Below, piece after piece: positions 1 through 9,882 of a stretch of DNA of 64,000 nucleotides; within the stretch, counting starts at the first letter, position 1; the number at the start of each line of letters is the position of its first letter. Made by a program: the position numbers and the translations under genes. This DNA comes from Simmondsia chinensis (Eukaryota; Streptophyta; Magnoliopsida; Caryophyllales; Simmondsiaceae), in NCBI GenBank assembly GCA_018398585.1, contig JAGTTD010000024.1, positions 9,204,071 to 9,268,070 on the forward strand, written 5' to 3'. The notes beneath the pieces are model-generated. The model did no database searches. It was not told the origin of the DNA and saw only the letters and a list, made by a program, of their open reading frames with translations.

Positions 1-34
1 TCTACTTTCTCTCTCTAGACTTGACAAATGATCT

Positions 35-66
35 CCCCCCCCCCCCCCCCCCCAAAAAAAAAAAAA
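35..66. repeat. Poly-C (19) followed by poly-A (13) tract
   Basis: Nineteen C residues at 35-53 run directly into thirteen A residues at 54-66. In sister element C the same place (about 31396-31407) reads as a short G-rich stretch, so the tract looks like a local expansion of a G-rich motif in the 3' non-coding region of element A. Assembly or sequencing error in the exact length is possible. Confidence 0.9.
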
Positions 67-500
67 TGTTGCATTGTCTTCAATGCAACAGCATAAAGCA
101 TTAAAGCACACAAAAGAGGTGAGATGAAATGATACAACCTGATAGGGCAATGATCGTGGTTGGGTGTGAATGAGTATGTATGGCTCCTCAAACATAGAAC
201 AAGAACCTGAAAAAAGAGAAACAAGTCTCCAAGCAACTAATTAGCTCAAAAACAAAACTAAAAACAAGAAATAACAAACTTGGGCTGCCTCCTAATAACG
301 CTAAGTTTTACGCCTTTAGCCGGGCGCAATGGGTCCAAAAAAGATCAAGTTATGACGTCAACTAAAGAAACAACTTCAATAAGCTCACCTAAGACAACAC
401 CTAAAGCAAAATCTGAAGCATAGCACATGATTTCAGAAAGGAGAGAGTAGTCGGGTGGCTGCACAATGGGGGCGGCTACAAGTATGGAGCGGAACTTCAA
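67..500 (-). other. 3' non-coding region of element A
   Basis: No open frame of note. On the minus strand it contains the motif GAAGACAATGC near 70-90, the counterpart of GAGGACAATGC in elements C and N, and the GC-rich wording at 281-335 that follows the end of pol in many plant Ty3/gypsy elements (element-sense GGGAGGCAGCCCAAG-like). Confidence 0.6.
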
Positions 501-780
501 ACTCAGCTGATATGTCTTTATCTAGCAACCTAGTCAATGGTTTGGCTAACTTCCTACTGTCCTTAATGAATCTTTTATAACAACTTGCATGACCTAGGAA
601 GGCTCTAACTTACTTCACATTTGAGGGAGGGGGCAAGTTAGTAATCAAATCTTCCTTAGCCTTATCTACCTCAATACCCTTTTTAGAGACCTTATGACCC
701 AATACAATTCCCTCTTGAACCTCAAAGTGGCTCTTCTCCCAACCTAAACCTTCATGTTAGGGTTCAACCTTCATTGCATC
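500..780 (-). pseudogene. Reverse transcriptase fragment of element A
   Basis: Minus-strand translation across several frames gives wording such as QEGIVLGHKVSKKGIEVDKAK and VRAFLGHASCYKRFIKDSRK, the end of the palm and the thumb/connection of Ty3/gypsy reverse transcriptase. The catalytic YxDD part is not present. Element C keeps the same small piece (30715-31119), so both copies share a similar large deletion of the rest of RT, RNase H and integrase. That could reflect an already deleted parent. Confidence 0.7.
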
Positions 781-1175
781 TCTCTATAAGGTTTAGCATT
801 CTCATCAAGAAAGATCATATGCATGCAAACAGAAGTATCTCTACCCTTCAAAACGAGCACAGACCACCCAGTGGCACTCCTATGATCATTAAGCACTACC
901 ATCAAATGCATTTGGTTCCCTAGACGATTGAGAAGAGATAATCACCAATAAATTAGCATTAGGTCCTAGGAAAACGTACTTCAGAGTAGATGGCAATAGC
1001 TTAAGTTCAAGTTTGGGAGGTGTGACCATGGAGGGTAAAGATGGAGAATCAGGAAGCATAGATAAGGGGCCAATGGCAAGTCTTTAAGGGAGCACATAAC
1101 TCAAGTAAGTCATTCATTTCCCTAAAGTAACTCTCAACCTTAGAATCATCAATATAGTCATCTGGTAGTGCTCTC

Positions 1176-1487
1176 TCAAGGGGGGTCAGTAACTAGGAAA
1201 GAGGGGAGTATTTGGCCAACCAAATCATCAACAACATCCACACAGAAACACTCCGACTCATCCTCACTAGTGGGTAGTGCAGAAGCCTTAAAAATGTTCA
1301 GCCTAATAGTCGTGTTTGAAAAACTAACATCCGTTACGTCGGATCTACAATTGATGGTAGCATTGGCCGTCATTAAGAAATGCCATCCTAGAATGATAGG
1401 GACATGATTTTTCGAATGACTATAAGGTTCCATATCAAGCACAATAAAATCAGCAAGAAACAAGGCTTTGTCTACCTTCACTAGCAC
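1176..1487 (-). pseudogene. Retropepsin (aspartic protease) fragment, element A
   Basis: The 103-residue open stretch has FIVLDMEPYSHSKNHVPIIL near residues 14-33, followed by a degraded GRPFL motif (GWHFL) and NATINCRSDVTDVSF. This is the C-terminal half of the Ty3/gypsy protease that cuts the Gag-Pol polyprotein. The active-site DLG part lies just upstream on the minus strand (about 1490-1580) and is broken. Element C carries the matching part at 30412-30590. Confidence 0.8.
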
Positions 1488-1587
1488 ATTAATAAGCTCT
1501 CCACAAGGGGACTCTATTTGATATATCTGCTAATTGTAAGGTCGCCGTGGTAGGTTTCAATTCTCCCAAGCCTAACTTCTTAAGAAA

Positions 1588-1925
1588 TTATAGTTGCATT
1601 TGAGTCCAAGTACTAATCGTCCCACTAAGTAAGATGCCTAACCAATACTTAGCCTTATCCTTCAAAGAGAAAGGAAAAAGGCGAAATAAGATGGTGTCAT
1701 CACTAACATTAGGAATCCTTAAGATAGAGCAAACCTCCAAAAAACCATCCAAGTGTGTGCATGGGTTTTCATTGCCTAAGCCTTGGAATGAAGGGAGCAT
1801 TTGTATGATGTGTGGCTTAAGCTCAAATTGATGGGCTATGGGTAGCAACCTAATGCACAAAGGTGAGGCGTATGTGGTGGGAGTAAAATACTCATAAGGG
1901 CGTGAGGTGATTGTTCATCTACGAT
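1588..1925 (-). pseudogene. Gag fragment, element A
   Basis: The 90-residue ORF 1588-1860 holds FELKPHIIQMLPSFQGLGNE and LFRLFPFSLKDKAKYWLG, the signature of the capsid-like domain of Athila/Tat Gag, which packages the element RNA. Homology to the gag start of element C (28206 onward) continues to about 1925 with a frameshift. The part after residue 90 is deleted: the sequence goes from the capsid straight into the protease region. Confidence 0.85.
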
Positions 1926-2254
1926 AGTAGTACGAAAACAAAACAAAACAAAGCAAACAACTAAGAAAAAGACAAATAAACCACTAAAATAAACCGATGA
2001 ATGACAATCAAAACTATGCTAAAAAACCTAATTCAAAGCTAAGTAAATCAAATCTAAAAAAGACTATATTAAAAACAATGGTTAACAAACTAAAACTAAA
2101 AACCTACCCTAAGAGACAACAGAATAGACTCAATGAAAACTCCTAAAAATATTTCTATATATTTAAAAAAAAAAAGACAAATGACACTTAAAAACTAAAA
2201 ATCCTAAGTTAAGAATCAATGAAATTCACAAAATAAATCACGAACATTGCCTAG
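1926..2254 (-). other. Leader of element A between PBS and gag
   Basis: A-rich on the plus strand, no coding potential seen. It corresponds to the T-rich leader of element C (27955-28205). Confidence 0.7.
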
Positions 2255-2271
2255 TCCCAGCAACGACGCCA
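2255..2271 (-). other. Primer-binding site, tRNA-Asp type (element A)
   Basis: The plus strand reads TCCCAGCAACGACGCCA, close to the 3' end of plant tRNA-Asp (CCCCGGCAACGGCGCCA) with a few transitions. On the minus strand it is the site where the tRNA primes first-strand synthesis, six bases inside the LTR end. Confidence 0.85.
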
Positions 2272-2277
2272 AAATCT

Positions 2278-3549
2278 TGATGTGTTTATCTACGTCAATT
2301 AGAATTTAATATAAACTCTATCTATTAAACACACCATAATTGAAGTCTATGGCGAGAGGGTGTTGAATTACAGGGACTAAAAGTACGCGAATCTATTGTA
2401 TGACCCAAATTAATTGAAGGAAAATAAAGGGTTTTGAATCCATCATTAGCCAATTATTCTTCGTTCTCTTATTGAATGTCACATGGGTAGAGGTTTAGGC
2501 TACAAGCTTTAACCTACGAAGGTAATGTTGTTAGTATCGCCTATTGACCCTATCTAACTAAAGTATAGGGAAAATAAGCTCTATCTAACTCCCTATGTTA
2601 ACTAAAGCATATGAAAGATAAACTGTAATTAACAATTCTATGAAAACTATTGCTTGATTAATTAACCATAAAGTTACAAGCACAAAAAATTAATTTACAT
2701 TTATCAGCATTAATGATTAAAGGTTACAAACTCAATAGTTATATCAATTGAATAATCAATTAAATTACAATACTTCAAAAATATTCCTGACAATTAAGTA
2801 ATTTCATGTAAACAATCAAATTATTCCAAATAAAAGTAATACAAGAGTAAAAAGACTAAGATTTTCTCTAATCCTAGAGAGTAAGTTAGCTCTCCGTCAA
2901 GAATAAACCGGTGAAGAAGGAGATGAATTTGCCCTTGTCAAAAATACTCACGTTCAAATTTAAGAGAAAGAAAAAGATAATCGAGAAAGAGAGAGAGAAT
3001 TGAGAGAGCTGGAAGCGGTCGGTGTTGCAGCCTGTTCTTTCCGGAATTAAAACTGAGGATTAAAAACCAGTGGTAAACGGTGCTGTATGTATGACGATGG
3101 GCCGAGCTGCAGACGTGGGCTGGACTGGGCGGTGCTGGTGGGCTGGCTGGTCTAGGCTGGTCACGGCCGTGGGCCTCAGATGCTACGGGTGATGGGTTGG
3201 ACGTGCTGTTGTGCATGCTGGTGTGCTGGAGCAGGTACGACTGATGGCGGTGCTATGGTGGGCCTGGACTTGAGGCTGCATGCTGCAGGTCGTGATGGCT
3301 GACAGCGAATTGCGAGTGATGTTGGGCTGACGTGCTGGTGGGCCTGTGTGGTGTTGTCTGGACCTGGTTGCTGAGGGTGCGACTGGTCTGCACAGCGGGC
3401 TCACGATCCTGAATTTGACCATTTAGAAAACTTTAATCTTCGTACCTTTAGAGCATAAAAATGGCCAAAGTGAGGATATATAATTATAATCAAACATGTG
3501 TAAAAGTGCCAAAATAGAAACTAAAAATAAGTAAATATGAGACGCATCA
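2278..3549 (-). repeat. 5' LTR of element A (1272 bp)
   Basis: On the plus strand it starts TGATGTG and ends GACGCATCA, so on the minus strand it is a TG...CA LTR opening TGATGCGTC. The same opening is at 32419 in element C. The U3/R part (3000-3420) is unusually GC-rich compared with its surroundings. ORFs inside it (2938-3216, 3183-3422) are low-complexity and not recognisable. Confidence 0.9.
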
Positions 3550-4088
3550 CTCATTATGTTTCTTGAATTATCAAATTTTCCAAAATCTCAATTCCGTTTC
3601 TCCAAATATCAAAATTGAAGAAAATACCCGTTCCGCTGCTCGGAATGACCAAATTGACAAAAATCTCCGCCATGTTGCTTGAATGACCAAAATCCCCATT
3701 CTCATTCATGACATGACCAAAATTCTTATTCCATTGGTCGAAATGGTCAAATTGATGAAAATCCCAATTTCGTTGCTTGAAATGACCAAATTGACTAAAA
3801 TTCCGTTTTTGTTGCTCTAAATGTCCAAATTGACCAAAATACCCATTCTGTTGCACGAAATAACCAAATTGACTACAATCATGTTTTTGTTGGTCGAAAT
3901 TACAAAATTGACCAAAACCTGTATTTTGTTGCTCGAAATGACCAAATTGACCAAAATTATCATTCCGTTGCTCGAATTGAAATAATTGACCGAAATCCCC
4001 ATTGCGTAGCTAGAAATGACCAAATTGGCAATAATCATCATTCCGTTGCTCGGAATAACCAAATTGACCAAAATTCCTATTTCATTGG
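3550..4088. repeat. 39-bp minisatellite, array 1 (about 14 units)
   Basis: Diverged tandem units of 39 bp with core words ACCAAATTGACCAAAAT and CATTCCGTTGCTCGAAATG. The array starts right at the outer end of LTR A and ends right at the LTR of the RRM-bearing element. Minus-strand ORFs here (3554-3856, 3817-4071) are products of the repeat, with units like NLVISSNGMGILV; 39 is a multiple of three, so frames stay open. Confidence 0.95.
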
Positions 4089-4671
4089 TGTTTACACCCT
4101 AATTTCAAGAAAGTTGGGACGACGCCATTTTGGGTAAAAGTGCGATGTGCTTACCACGTGAGGTCCATCTCGAGGAGAATCAGACCTTTAGATGCCGAGA
4201 TAACGGCATCTCAAGCCCGACATCCTGAGAAGTTTATGTCATGATTTTATAAGATGGGGCATAAGGGATTAAGTAGTCATAATTCATTGGTTGTAATAAA
4301 GTAGTTTAACTCATTAGTATTAGTCACATTAAGCCATTTCTTAGTGTATTAGCAGATAGCTTATATGTGAAGGAGGGAAAGTTGGTTATTGGTGTAGTTA
4401 AGTGGTAGTTGATAGTAGTTAAGTCATGTCTAGTTGAAATGTATTGTTGGATATTTTTCTTGTAATCTTCCTAAGCTAGATTAGTATAAGTAGTGTTCCT
4501 TCTATTGTAATATTAGTTTGGTGAATGATGTTGATATGTTTTGTCTCTCTCATCTAAATTCTCTCTAATTCTCATCTTATATTCACTTCTTTCTCATCTC
4601 ATACTCTCTTATCCTATTGTTATGATCTCTTATCCTATGGTTATGATCTAAGATTATCTTGAATCATAATA
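4089..4671 (+). repeat. 5' LTR of the RRM-bearing element
   Basis: Starts TGTTTACACCC directly after the minisatellite and ends just before the PBS. A CT-rich stretch at 4540-4615 precedes the end. The weak TATA-like word AGTATAAGTAG near 4482 could be the promoter. The 3' boundary is not a clean CA, so it is approximate. Confidence 0.65.
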
Positions 4672-4673
4672 AT

Positions 4674-4685
4674 TGGTATCAGAGC
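4674..4685 (+). other. Primer-binding site, initiator tRNA-Met
   Basis: TGGTATCAGAGC, the exact complement of the 3' end of plant initiator tRNA-Met, placed right after the LTR. Confidence 0.95.
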
Positions 4686-5349
4686 TTGTGAATTTGCTTC
4701 CAATTGAGTTGATTAAATTCGATTTGATTGCAAAGCATTAGATCAAGTTAATTGATATCAAGTTCTTGATCAGGTTGTGTTGATAAAGAAATCGTGCTTA
4801 AATTGTTTTGATTTTCAGTTCATGCTGCGTTTAACCTAGGTTTTGTAGTTAGACTTGTGTTGGATCAAGATACGGTGCTAATTGTCCGGATTCTTCAGAC
4901 AGTGCTGCATTGATATCCAGTTCTGTTGTTCAGGTTATGTTTGATCGAGATTTTAGTTCAAAAGCTTATTGTTTTTGTGTGCAGTAGTTGATTCTTGTGA
5001 TCTTGTGGACTTGAATCATTGATTAAGCTGGAATTAGATTAAATATAGCTGATTACATATTGAACCTCATGAAATTGATCTCGAACTAAGCTCCACTCTT
5101 GAGATCTTGTTAGCTTAATGCACTGTTCTTGTGATTAAGTAGCTGAATGAGTTAGAGTTGCTTAAACTACATAAAATTGAGCCTCAGCACTTGTTTATTG
5201 GCCTGAACTGCTGCTAAATTGCACTTGATCTCACTGGATTAGTTGGCTGAAATTGTACTTGATGAATTAGATTCGAATCAAGCTTCATTACTGAATTTCC
5301 TGAGCTAAGTGATTGCCTTTATATTCAAAATGTTACAATATGCAATGTC
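4686..5349 (+). other. Leader of the RRM-bearing element
   Basis: About 660 bases without an open frame. T- and G-rich, with many short words such as TTGATCAAG, TTGAATC and GATTAGTTG in imperfect repetition. Nothing else recognised. Confidence 0.5.
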
Positions 5350-5721
5350 GTGTTGGTTCAAGACAAATCTTCCAATGATGCTATACTTTTTATCAAAGTC
5401 TTGAAGCCTTATTACCATATAGATGAAGATATTCTTTATCAAGTATTTTGGCCTTATGGTCCTCTTGAAAGTATTGAGTTGGTCTCATCTACCATCATTG
5501 AGGTTACAGCTCACATTAGCTATTATACGAGAAGGAGTGCTGACTTACCCTTCAATTCATTACACGGGAGTAACTTATACGATGGATATTGTGTTTTAGA
5601 CATTAACTACTTCAAGATGTGTAATGATATGGAAGGTGCGCTTGAGGTGATAGGACCTGCTAATTGTCAAGCTAAGGAGGAACTTAATGCTACTTGGGAA
5701 GTTAATCAATACCCGCAGTAG
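5350..5721 (+). CDS. RRM fragment resembling polypyrimidine-tract-binding proteins
   Basis: A 123-codon ORF. Residues about 12-32 (AILFIKVLKPYYHIDEDILY) and 32-42 (YQVFWPYGPLE) fit strand 1 and helix 1 of an RRM, and LHGSNLYDGYCVLDINY at about 71-87 fits the end of the second PTB-type RRM, which in plants has LxGRNIYDGxCxLDI. PTB proteins bind pyrimidine-rich RNA and control splicing and translation. The fragment has one RRM; PTB proteins usually have three or four. The piece after residue 95 is not RRM-like and is glutamine- and valine-rich. It most likely came from a host mRNA taken up by the LTR element. No protein evidence is available, and the start codon at 5350 is simply the first in frame. 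Confidence 0.6.
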   Translation: MLVQDKSSNDAILFIKVLKPYYHIDEDILYQVFWPYGPLESIELVSSTIIEVTAHISYYTRRSADLPFNSLHGSNLYDGYCVLDINYFKMCNDMEGALEVIGPANCQAKEELNATWEVNQYPQ

Positions 5722-7559
5722 AAAATTGAGTAGGAATTTGAGCACAATGTGACCGATAGTGCTGGAATCAGCTTGAATTTGGAAGCTGTAGCAACACATC
5801 AGATGCAGGATGCAACATTACATTCATTGGATAAGGTAGAATGGATGCAACAGCAGCATGACTTGAGAATTCAAGATGAGGTTGATGTAGCAGCGGAGGG
5901 TGATGTAGCAACAGTACAACATGTGCTTGATCCTTCATTGCTACAAGTAAATGATGTAACAGCAGTGGAATTAATACCAATTCAGCTGCAAGTCTTGCAA
6001 AATCAAGTTGAGTTTAATCTAGCAATACCTCAACCGATTATACTTGAGTATCCTTGGGGGCAATCGAGTGTTGCAGTGGTGGAATCAAAGGTTGATATGG
6101 AAACTCAGCTCAAGGAAGTGATTGAGCCTTTAGGGATGCAAGATCAACATCATAAGCCTAAGAATATGAACCAAAGCAGATTAAAATGCTAGCAGTAGAG
6201 TTCATATCTATTCAGCAGCCTAAGTTGCAAATTCAGTTAGTTGATTTGGAAGATTAGGTTCACAACACTCAAATGGTTAATAGAGGGACAAATCAGGCAT
6301 ACTTGAGACCTTTTAATCCTGGAAAAGAGGAACTAAATGTTCTTTAGGAAAGTATTCAGCAATGGCAGCAGAACATTGAGCATAAATTGGAGCAAAACTC
6401 AATTGATAGTGCTAAATTCTGTTGGGAACCAGGAGCTGCAGCTGTAAATCAAGAAATTAACATCACACAAGGCTTTGAGACTCAAGCGAAGGAAGTGCAA
6501 GTGGACATAGAAGTTATAAGCTTCAGATTGTTGCATTTGAAGCTAATCTTACTGCCTAACATTGAGATCAAGTTGGCAATTAGACTTAGACACAAGAAAT
6601 GTTATGCAAGCAAGAGGTTAAGAGCATTGATGAAGCCAATCTTGGCCTATAAGGGGAGACCTCCACATTTTCTACTTCTCAAGACAAATAAGGTGATTCT
6701 TGACAAGCTCTTCTTGCTTAAGAATTTAAAGTTGAGGCAGCCCAAGGTGATGATGATGCCTTGGGATAGACTTGGGGCATTTTCTTGGATTGAAAGAATG
6801 ATAAAAATAGCTAAGAGAAAGGAAATTTCCTGCTTCAATGATACAAGTTCTTCAACAAAATCAGCAAAGCAGAATTTCCTTACTGCAGTGGTTGATATCT
6901 TGAGTCAAGGAAGGATGCACAAACTTCTAGTCTTGAGTAAGGGATGGATGCACAAACTTTTAGCAGTGAAGTTAAAATCTGTGCAACAGCCAACTTTGCA
7001 AGCAAGAGAGATTGATGTGGAATCACAAGTGATGAGCACACAAGTGGTTAGTCAAGTACCAAATCAAGCATAGCTAAGGCCTATTGATCCAAGGAAGGAA
7101 GAGCTTAGTGTTCCATTTTTGGTTAATCATCATTCACAGCAGACATCTAGGCCAACTATTGAACAAAATGTGGTTGGTAGTGTTGAAATTAGCTTGAATA
7201 TGGGAGGTGTAGTACCAAATCATTATACTAACTCCACGCAAGAACTTTAGATCCATAACAAGTCTGGGTTGGCTGATTTTCAGAGGCTCCTTTCTATTGT
7301 TTCAACTATAATTCAGAATGATATGGCAGCGGTGCGAGTAAACTCAATACATACACACTCTGTTAATGCTCCAGTGCAAGCAACAGTTCAATCTCAGCTG
7401 GATTTGTGCACTAGGAAGCATTCTTGTGGGTTTACTACACCCGGAGTTATGTGGTATTCTGATAGAGATTGTTGTGTGGGTAATGTCTGCCAATGGGATG
7501 CATCTAAAGCAAGTGAACACGACTACAGATTGCTGAAGGAATTGACGTTGGGAGCTTGA
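5722..7559 (+). pseudogene. Q-rich repeated coding remnant of the RRM-bearing element
   Basis: Open pieces at 5749-6192, 6387-7073 and 7269-7559 are separated by few stops and look like one former long frame. They share a repeated module: KEELN at about 5680, 6328 and 7100, each followed by a block like EQNSIDS, EHNVTDSAGISLNLE or EQNVVGSVEISLN. Composition is rich in Q, V, I and L. I do not recognise a family. It may be the former C-terminal part of the RRM protein or a separate ORF of the element. Confidence 0.45.
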
Positions 7560-7843
7560 GAAGTGTATGGTAAAATCAGTGAGGGTGTTGCTATTTCTAA
7601 GTGGATTGAAGGTTGTACTTAAGAAGTGATGCCTCGTTATTCGGTATTTGCTGCAGCAGCTAGTGGAAATTATCAAGGCTCTAGGACCTCTATAGTCATG
7701 TACAACAGCCTTAGGTGTTTCATAGTAAAAATTCTCTAGTGGGAGGAGATTTGCCTTTACACTAATTACTGCTGGAGGAAAGGCAAAACTCAAACTAGAG
7801 CTAATCTGTAGCGGCTACCGGTGGAAGATCTGATAGTTGATTC

Positions 7844-9365
7844 TGTTGCAAATTTGAACAGTAACAGTACCGAACACTGTAGCAGTAAATAGGCAGGAAA
7901 TACGTAGTAAATATGCAGAAAAATTGTAGAATTACGCAGCAGAATTATGCTGTAAAATACTGTATAAACGTGCAGTAAAATTCAGCGAGAAATTTTTTGC
8001 AGAATATGTAAACACAACAATCAAACTTAAGAGATTTGAATACAATACCGATGACACCGTGTCGTGGGAAGTACCACTGGCCTAAAAGATGATTTCGCCA
8101 CTGCGTGGGTGCAAACAGCTGTATTGGCAGCCGTCCTCCAGGATTAACACGGTTCGATCACTAGCGTGCACTCGAGAGCGACCAGGTAGGAGAGCCTTAA
8201 GAACTTTGCCCAGTATTTCGAGAGAAAGAGAGAGAAGACCGAAATAAGAAGAGTGAAATGTTGTTCTGTTTTTTTGGATGATAAAAAACAGTGAGGAAGA
8301 ACCCTATGTATAATGGTATTTTTGCCACGGTTTGTTGCAACCGGATCCTAAAAACTAGGTACCAAACCTGCAACCAAATCCTCAAAAACAGCCATGGTAT
8401 TTAGTTGCAACCGAAGCCTAAAAAGCAGCCACGGTCTTTGCCAACGTTTACAATAATGGAAACCGGGATTTACTCAACCGACTTTGAACGCTACAACAGC
8501 TAGTTACTATTGTTGTTTCCGCAAAATAAATATACTCGGTATTAAAAAGGATGACCCTCGCCCTCCCCCGAGCACGGCACGGTGGGCTGGCGGCACGCGC
8601 GCGCGTGTGGTATCCATATTCTCATCCATAAATTAATTCAAAGGGTGGCTCTAAGGTACCCATATATAAACCCAAAAACCCCCTCCTATTTTGTCTATGT
8701 GGGATACAAGAAAAAATGTCATTTTGCTATTTCACTTGGTTTTTATCATGTATTTCTTGTATCATTTTTCCAACAATCCCCCACAAAGGATACAAGAAAG
8801 AAAAGAAAGATAGATTGGGCAAAGGGAGTTTAGTTTTTCAGTGCCGATGTCTTGCGACTTGAATCATCACCTAGTATAACCCAAGTTTAGGACCAACATC
8901 TTGCTAGGTGACTTTCCTCTTGAACCTCACAAGGGGTTGTATAGTCTTCCACTTGGACACATACCAAACTCCAGATCTCGGCAACTCCTGCGGTTTGGCG
9001 CGTTTTATTGGCCATGCGCTCTTCCTGGATATTCATAGGCACTCTAGAAGGCAAGTCTTAAACCTTCATAGGGAGCGGCCACACTCCCACACCTACATAG
9101 GTGGATCCTATCAAGTGTGTGTTACCGCACACCACCAAATATATGGATATGGGTCCATTAAGAGGTAAAGCTCAACCTCACCCCTTGGTAACATACAAAC
9201 GGTGTCCATCAAGTGCAAGCCTTGCTTACACCACCAAACATATAGCTATGGACCCGTTTCCGCACTATCACACCATAGGGAGGGACAACATAAAACACAG
9301 TGCATTTCTAGAATAAAACCATGACTTTTCACATTGAACCTGTTAAAACCAGGTTAGATACATCA
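7844..9365 (-). repeat. 3' LTR of copia element 1
   Basis: Its last 220 bases (7844-8066) are repeated at 13436-13665, which defines the LTR end TGTTGCAAA on the plus strand. The other boundary is estimated from the end of pol. It contains a GC-rich stretch with a CG alternation at 8593-8606 and a TATATA word near 8662 on either strand. No gene: plus-strand ORFs at 8582-9316 are LTR sequence. Confidence 0.75.
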
Positions 9366-9369
9366 CAAT

Positions 9370-9882
9370 TTATTCATGTACAGACTTTAATCCCATCCCC
9401 CTCGATGTTTTTATAATCATTTTACTACAAAGGCTTTTTGTTAATGGATCCGCAAGATTCTTTTCTGACTTTACATAGTCCAGTGATATCACTCCACTCT
9501 CTAGAAGATCCTTCACGATCTTATGCCTGAGACGAATATGTCTCCTCTTGCCATTGTAAACTTTGTTTTTTGCCACAGCAATTGCAGCTTGATTAACACA
9601 GTGAAGTGATACTGACGGCGCTGGAAGCCCCCACAATGGCACATCTACCAGTAAGCTTCTTAGCCACTCGGCTTCATGACCTGCCAACTCAAGAGTAATG
9701 AACTCAGATTTCATAGTAGACATAGCAGTACAAGATTGCTTAGACGATTTCCAGGATATAGCACCTCCAGCTAGTGTGAATACAGATCCACTAGTGGAAT
9801 TAATTTCATCATTATCAGACACCCAATTGGCGTCATAATATCCTTCTAAATAGCAGGAAACTTTCCATAATGAAATCCCCAA
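9370..9882 (-). pseudogene. Copia RNase H, C-terminal end of Pol
   Basis: 170 codons with YYDANWVSDNDEINSTSG near residues 15-32, SWKSSKQSCTA, and LADPLTKSL near 145, the normal end of copia Pol. RNase H removes the RNA strand during reverse transcription. It overlaps the previous ORF by 37 bases in another frame: a single frameshift at about 9850 separates it from RT. The polypurine stretch GAGGGGGATGGGA overlaps its last codons. Confidence 0.9.

Larger units (their letters stand above)
1..3549 (-). mobile_element. Athila/Tat-type Ty3/gypsy element A, deleted, open at left edge
   Basis: Read on the minus strand, the order is 5' LTR (2278-3549), tRNA-Asp-type PBS, untranslated leader, gag fragment, protease fragment, a short reverse transcriptase piece, then a 3' non-coding stretch reaching base 1. 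The 3' LTR lies outside the window. Most of RT, RNase H and integrase is missing, so the copy cannot move by itself. Bases 70-240 on the minus strand match 31190-31400 on the plus strand, and the LTR matches 27034-27930 and 32419-32856, so this is the same family as element C. The assignment to the Athila/Tat group rests on gag and protease wording and the PBS; which of the two clades is uncertain. Confidence 0.85.
4089..7843 (+). mobile_element. Non-autonomous LTR element with captured RRM (5' part)
   Basis: A TG-starting LTR, an initiator-tRNA-Met PBS at 4674 and a long leader are followed by unusual coding-like sequence with no gag, protease, RT or integrase. This is the plan of a large non-autonomous LTR element (LARD-like). 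The 3' LTR is not in the window; a copia element is inserted or joined at 7844 and the rest is lost. Stretch 7560-7843 still belongs to it, with short open pieces broken by stops. Confidence 0.65.

Noticed and set aside
2938..3422. Proline-, histidine- and alanine-rich minus ORFs in a GC-rich block
   Set aside because: They lie in the LTR of element A and have no counterpart in the matching LTR at 32419.
3554..4071. Minus-strand ORFs with repeats like NLVISSNGMGILV
   Set aside because: They are translations of the 39-bp minisatellite; the unit is a multiple of three and lacks stops in some frames. No start context and no relation to a protein family.
4674..4685. Possible tRNA-Met gene
   Set aside because: Only the 12-base complement of the tRNA 3' end is present, beside an LTR: a primer-binding site.
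5350..5721. Host PTB gene with introns
   Set aside because: There is a single RRM in one open frame right behind an LTR and PBS, and no further RRMs or splice-bounded exons could be read on either side.
8582..9316. Plus-strand ORFs of 70-86 codons
   Set aside because: They are inside the copia LTR, antisense to the element, without recognisable motifs.
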